A DNA stretch of 64,000 nt from Dyella sp. SG609 (GTDB taxonomy: Bacteria > Pseudomonadota > Gammaproteobacteria > Xanthomonadales > Rhodanobacteraceae), in assembly GCF_012275375.1 (NCBI RefSeq), contig NZ_JAAZQJ010000011.1, positions 62,001 through 126,000 of the forward strand. The letters run 5' to 3'. The position numbers and the translations under genes are program-made. The notes below the pieces were generated by a model. That model did not search any database, was not told the DNA's origin, and saw nothing but the letters and a program-made list of their open reading frames with translations. How positions within the stretch are numbered: the first letter of the stretch is position 1; the number at the start of each line of letters is the position of its first letter. This document shows positions 58,780 through 64,000 of the stretch, piece after piece.

Positions 58780-60096
58780 TTACTGCAGCAGCGCGTTGAC
58801 CGCTTCCAGGTCGGGCATGTCGATGGTGCCCGCCGACTGCTTCAGCTGCAGCTTGTTGAGGATGAAGGCGTGGCGCGCCTGCGAGTAGCTGCTCTGCGCC
58901 TGGGTCAGGGTCTGAATCGCGTTGAGCACGTTCAGCATGGTCTGGGTGCCCACGTCGAAGCCGGCGCGGGTGGCTTCCAGCGCCTTCTGGCCGGATTCGA
59001 CCGAAGCGCGATTTGCCTGCACCTGCAGGATGCCGGCGCCGACCGAGCGGTAGTAGTTGAGCGTGTCGCGCGAGACCTGGCGGCGGGTGGATTCCAGCGA
59101 ATCCTGCGCCGCGTCGCGGTTGTAGATCGACTGGCGCACGCGCGACTGGGTGCCGAAGCCTTCGAAGATCGGCACCGACAGGGTCAGGCCGGCGGTGGTG
59201 CCCCAGCGGCCGTTGCCGGGGGTGACCAGGCCGCCGTTCTCGGCCCAGGCATTGGTCTGGCCGCGGGTGACCGTGGCGTTGATGGTCGGCAGGTGGCCGG
59301 CGCGCGCCGTGTCGATGCTGTGCTCGGCCGCTTCCACGCTGTACTGCTGCGAGAGCACATTCGGGTTGTGCTTGAGCGCCTCTTCCACCCAGGTGTTCGG
59401 GTCGGCCGGCGAAGGCGCGTCCATCGGCAGGTCGTCGCGCAGCTTCTTCAGCTCGGTGACCGGCTGGCCGGTGATCTGGCGCAGCGCTTCCTTGGCGTCG
59501 TTGAGCGAATTCTCGGCGGAGATGGTCTGCGCCTTGGCCAGCTCGTAGTACGACTTGGCCTGGTACACGTCGGTGATCGCGGCCAGGCCGACCTTGAAGC
59601 GCTGGTCCGCCTGCTCGTAGGCCTGGCGGTAGGCTTCTTCGTTGGCCTTGTTGAAGGTCAGCGTGTCCTGCGCGGTGAGCACGCCGAAGTAGGCCTGCGT
59701 GACGCGCACGTACAGGTTCTGCAGCGCGGCCTGGTAGAGCTGTTCCTGCGCGTCGGACTGCGAGCGGGCGGTTTTCAGGCCCGTCCACTTGCTGATGTCC
59801 AGCACGCTCTGGCTCAGGGTGGCGTTCTCGGTGCGCGAGCGCGAATGGCCGCCGGCGGAGTCCTGGCTGTTGTTGCCGCTGTACTGGTTGAAGGTCAACC
59901 CCGCGCTCAGCTGCGGCAGCATCAGTGCGCGCGCCTGCGTGATGCCCTCGCCGGTGGCCTGGCGGTTGGCGTCGGACTGCGCCAGCACCGGATCGTTAGC
60001 GCGGGCTTCTCGGTATGCATCCAGCAAATCCTCGCTGTGGCCGGACAACGGAAGCGCCGTCAGGGCCAGGGCAAGGGTCAGAAGCTTCAAACGCAT
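58780..60096 (-). CDS. tolC: Outer-membrane efflux protein TolC
   Basis: This 438-residue protein has a signal peptide (MRLKLLTLALALTALPLSGHS) and the two repeated OEP domains that form the TolC channel-tunnel. Start-of-repeat segments are EDLLDAYREARANDPVLAQS and ITQARALMLPQLSAGLTFN in the first half. RAGHLPTINATVTRGQTNAW and VSVPIFEG-like LTLSVPIFEGFGTQSR mark the second. It links inner-membrane efflux or type I secretion systems to the outside. It follows the Pcm-like gene by 35 bases on the same strand, an order common in Xanthomonadales. Confidence 0.96.
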   Translation of the reverse strand: MRLKLLTLALALTALPLSGHSEDLLDAYREARANDPVLAQSDANRQATGEGITQARALMLPQLSAGLTFNQYSGNNSQDSAGGHSRSRTENATLSQSVLDISKWTGLKTARSQSDAQEQLYQAALQNLYVRVTQAYFGVLTAQDTLTFNKANEEAYRQAYEQADQRFKVGLAAITDVYQAKSYYELAKAQTISAENSLNDAKEALRQITGQPVTELKKLRDDLPMDAPSPADPNTWVEEALKHNPNVLSQQYSVEAAEHSIDTARAGHLPTINATVTRGQTNAWAENGGLVTPGNGRWGTTAGLTLSVPIFEGFGTQSRVRQSIYNRDAAQDSLESTRRQVSRDTLNYYRSVGAGILQVQANRASVESGQKALEATRAGFDVGTQTMLNVLNAIQTLTQAQSSYSQARHAFILNKLQLKQSAGTIDMPDLEAVNALLQ

Positions 60097-60131
60097 GGGT
60101 TGCCTCTTGGGGAATGGGAAATCGGGTCAGG

Positions 60132-60791
60132 TCAGAAAACGAATTTGCGCGGCGGCTCGGCGTGCACCAGGTAGGGCAGGTCGGTCTCGAGGATGCTCTC
60201 CTCGCGATAGCGGCCTTCGCCCTCGTGGGTCAGCAGCACCATCTGCTGCACCGGCGACTCGCCGCGCACCGCCAGCAGGCGGCCGCCCGGCTTGAGCCAG
60301 CCGAGGAAACGCTGGGGAATTTCATACACGGCGCCGGTGACCACCACCGCATCGAACTGGCCGGCAGGCTGCCAGGCCTTGACCGCCTCGCCCGTGGCGA
60401 GCGTCACGTTGTCGATGCCCGCCTGCGCGATGCGCTGCGCCGCGGCGGCGATGAAGTCGGCATGGATGTCGACGCTGGTGACATGGCCGGACAGGCTCGC
60501 CATGCAGGCGGTGAGGAAGCCCGAGCCCGTGCCGATTTCCAGCACGTGTTCCGCTTCCTTCAGCTCCAGCGCCTGCAGCACGCGGCCTTCCAGCACCGGC
60601 TTGAGCATGCTCTCGCCATGGCCGATCGGCAGGCCGACGTCGGCATAGGCCAGCGCACGATGCTCCGGGGCGACGAACTGGTCGCGGTGCAGGCGGCCGA
60701 GCACGTCGAGCACGCGCGCGTCCAGCACCTCCCAGGGGCGCACCTGGTTTTCCACCATGTTCTGCCGCGCCTGTTCGAAGTTCATCGCCAT
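60132..60791 (-). CDS. Protein-L-isoaspartate O-methyltransferase-like protein
   Basis: This protein of about 219 residues has the SAM-binding motif HVLEIGTGSGFLTACMASL and the Pcm-type N-terminus (NFEQARQNMVENQVRPWEVLD). VTLATGEAVKAW and FDAVVVTGAVYEIPQRFLGW follow. It may repair isoaspartyl damage, but the Pcm-like proteins upstream of tolC form a distinct branch whose substrate is not well established. Two ATGs (60791 and 60785) are possible starts. It is probably cotranscribed with tolC. Confidence 0.9.
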   Translation of the reverse strand: MAMNFEQARQNMVENQVRPWEVLDARVLDVLGRLHRDQFVAPEHRALAYADVGLPIGHGESMLKPVLEGRVLQALELKEAEHVLEIGTGSGFLTACMASLSGHVTSVDIHADFIAAAAQRIAQAGIDNVTLATGEAVKAWQPAGQFDAVVVTGAVYEIPQRFLGWLKPGGRLLAVRGESPVQQMVLLTHEGEGRYREESILETDLPYLVHAEPPRKFVF

Positions 60792-60945
60792 GGTCAGCCT
60801 ACGTCCCGTGCAAAGTCGAAAAAAGGTCAGAAAGGATAAGCGCTTAGACCAGTCCCGACAATGTTCAAAAGCCTGGAGCTTGCCTGCTTCCCCACGAAGT
60901 GCCGGAAGTCACCGCGACGAGCTGACGGAAGTCATGCGCAGCGCG

Positions 60946-60959
60946 GTGTCCGCGGACAC
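60946..60959. promoter_or_regulatory. Perfect 14-base palindrome beside the small-gene stop
   Basis: GTGTCCGCGGACAC is perfectly palindromic and directly abuts the stop codon of the small minus-strand gene. It is too short in loop to be a normal terminator and has no T-run. It could be a regulator site for the downstream tolC operon or chance in GC-rich DNA. Confidence 0.35.
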
Positions 60960-61295
60960 TCAAGCCGTCAGGCGACGGTTATCCGCCCGCTTGGCGGCGA
61001 TGTCCATCGGCAGGCGTGCGAACGCATCTTCGGTTGCTTGTCCGAGCGCCGCATCCAGCAGCCGGATGCGCGGCAGCAGGGCCGGCTGCCGGCGGCTTTC
61101 CGCCGCGACCGCCAGCCAGGCCAGCCAGCGCGCGATGCGGTGGCGCTCGGGCGCATTCAGCGCGGCCAGCGCCACGCGCACGGCGAAAGCGCGGCGGCGG
61201 GCAAGCGCCTGGCCATGCTCCAGCCACGCGGCAAGCATGCGCTGGGCATGGCGATAAGGGCCGCTGAGAGTGAGTTCTGCGATAGTAGAGGTCAT
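60960..61295 (-). CDS. Small protein of unknown function
   Basis: This 111-residue protein is not recognised. It is helical in character, with an Ala/Arg-rich centre (AWLEHGQALARRRAFAVRVA) and a Trp-containing segment (RIARWLAWLAVAAESRRQP), so it is probably amphipathic or a small helical bundle. There is no signal peptide. No convincing ribosome site precedes the ATG. It is divergent from the TetR-family gene, 89 bases away, and could be its target. The alternative that this is not a gene is real; the divergent layout and the balanced composition are the support. Confidence 0.5.
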   Translation of the reverse strand: MTSTIAELTLSGPYRHAQRMLAAWLEHGQALARRRAFAVRVALAALNAPERHRIARWLAWLAVAAESRRQPALLPRIRLLDAALGQATEDAFARLPMDIAAKRADNRRLTA

Positions 61296-61318
61296 GGGTC
61301 GGCCGTTCAGGACGGCGG

Positions 61319-61358
61319 TGGAAAATAAGTAAACCGGCGCGTATACTAAACCCCGGTT
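61319..61358 (+). promoter_or_regulatory. Promoter and operator-like palindrome of the TetR gene
   Basis: TATACT (61342-61347) is a good -10 box, with a weak TGGAAA -35 (61319-61324) at the ideal 17-base spacing. AACCGG (61332-61337) and CCGGTT (61353-61358) flank the -10 as inverted halves 15 bases apart, so a bound TetR dimer would block the promoter. It probably also serves the divergent small gene. Confidence 0.6.
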
Positions 61359-61384
61359 ATCCCTTTGTGAAGGTGTAGAACGGC

Positions 61385-62035
61385 ATGAACACGATCGCGC
61401 AAACCAAGCCCCAGGGTCCTGGCCGCCCTAAGGACATGGAGAAGCGCGCCGCGATCCTGGAGGCCGCCAAGGGCCTGTTCGTGCGCAACGCCTTCGCCGG
61501 CACCAGCATGGACGCCGTGGCCGCCGAGGCGGGCGTGTCCAAGCTCACCGTCTACAGCCACTTCGGCGACAAGGACAACCTGTTCCGCGAGGTGATCCGC
61601 GCGCACATCCAGGACCTGCTGCCGGAAGACACCTACCTGTACGACCCGGCCACGGAGATCAGCGACCTGCTCATGCGCGTCGCCATGACCCACGCCCACA
61701 TCGACTGCGACCCGAAGAACGTCGGCACCTTCCGCGCCATCCTCAGCGACTGCCGCCAGGGCAATCCGCGCTACGGCAAGCTGCTGTGGGAAGAAGGCCC
61801 CACCCGCACGCACAAGCTGATGGAACGCCTGCTGGAACAGGCGGTTGACGACGGCAAGCTGGAGATCGAGAACGTCGCCCAGGCCAGCGTGCAGTTCCTG
61901 GCCCTGATCAAGGGCGACCTCGTGCTGCGCCGCATGTTCGGCTGCGACGGCTGCCAGGACGCCTTCGCCAGCGAGGTGGAATCGAACGCCCGCGCCGGCG
62001 TGTCCACCTTCCTGCGCGCCTACCTGCCGCGCTGA
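61385..62035 (+). CDS. TetR-family transcriptional regulator
   Basis: This 216-residue regulator has an N-terminal TetR helix-turn-helix (AAILEAAKGLFVRNAFAGTS, then MDAVAAEAGVSKLTVYSHFG) and an all-helical ligand domain. The C-terminal half includes HAHIDCDPKNVGTFRAILSD and FLALIKGDLVLRRMFGCDGC, with a Cys pair (Cys-Asp-Gly-Cys) near 186-189. A palindrome flanks its own -10 box, suggesting autorepression. Nearby candidates for control are the small divergent gene and, further off, tolC. The ligand is unknown. Confidence 0.93.
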   Translation: MNTIAQTKPQGPGRPKDMEKRAAILEAAKGLFVRNAFAGTSMDAVAAEAGVSKLTVYSHFGDKDNLFREVIRAHIQDLLPEDTYLYDPATEISDLLMRVAMTHAHIDCDPKNVGTFRAILSDCRQGNPRYGKLLWEEGPTRTHKLMERLLEQAVDDGKLEIENVAQASVQFLALIKGDLVLRRMFGCDGCQDAFASEVESNARAGVSTFLRAYLPR

Positions 62036-62100
62036 ATCCCCCTCTTCACGCCGCGTACTCGCCCGTATCCGGCGATTCGTGCTTGAATATCAGCCTTCTG

Positions 62101-64000
<1,900 letters not shown>

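Overview
The window is GC-rich DNA from a gammaproteobacterium. The best fit is the Xanthomonadales, probably Rhodanobacteraceae (Dyella, Rhodanobacter, Frateuria or Luteibacter type). This rests on the dsbD-aroQ-accB-accC-prmA-fis-purH order beside cutA-groES-groEL, a maltodextrin locus built around a TonB-dependent receptor, and abundant REP-like palindromes. The genus call comes from remembered gene order, not from a search. I see no rRNA, tRNA, CRISPR array, insertion sequence or prophage.

1-16120 is an alpha-glucan utilisation locus. A cytoplasmic GH13 glucosidase (minus) is divergent from a TonB-dependent receptor. After the receptor come an exported GH13 amylase/glucosidase, an exported GH31 glucosidase, an exported neopullulanase-like GH13 enzyme, an exported six-hairpin glycosidase whose 5' end looks frameshifted, an MFS sugar transporter, and a LacI-type regulator (minus). 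Two exact reverse-complement 14-bp operator-like sites lie between the divergent genes. A coherent model is outer-membrane uptake, periplasmic trimming, inner-membrane transport, cytoplasmic hydrolysis and control by the LacI protein.

16121-23341 holds polA with a terminator fused to a 14-bp tandem repeat, a DUF2782-like gene, a half-size EamA transporter, a LysR-GST pair, and a divergent BASS-type transporter. Four members of one long inverted-repeat family (REP-A) punctuate the first 23.4 kb, three of them between convergent genes.

23342-33258 is a minus-strand housekeeping array, in order of transcription dsbD, a TlpA-like redoxin, aroQ, accB, accC, prmA, a DUF3426 protein, fis, a GNAT acetyltransferase and purH. 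The DsbD appears to carry two tandem N-terminal alpha domains. 33362-38256 (EamA, GST, MocR-type regulator, double-thioredoxin protein, cupin) looks like an accessory insertion between dsbD and cutA. groES-groEL follow, with both a sigma-32 promoter and a CIRCE element.

40769-50400 carries a class II Fic protein, an alanine/lysine-rich exported protein, an LTA-synthase-like sulfatase-fold enzyme, glnE, an ELM1-family protein, a RutE-like nitroreductase and a YceI protein. 50412-60800 is mainly an envelope/LPS region: Yip1 protein, CHCC zinc finger, GT4, O-antigen ligase-like protein, GT2, DUF535, LpxL-type acyltransferase, waaA, tolC and a Pcm-like methyltransferase. The window closes with an unrecognised small protein, a TetR regulator, and a TPP riboswitch ahead of thiC, which runs off the end.

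Nothing here is clearly a new multi-gene system. The most unusual signals are the paired operators and frameshift of the glucan locus, the polA/lacI intergenic repeat, a nested REP element, the MocR half-sites, the duplicated DsbD alpha domain and the degenerate double-thioredoxin protein.
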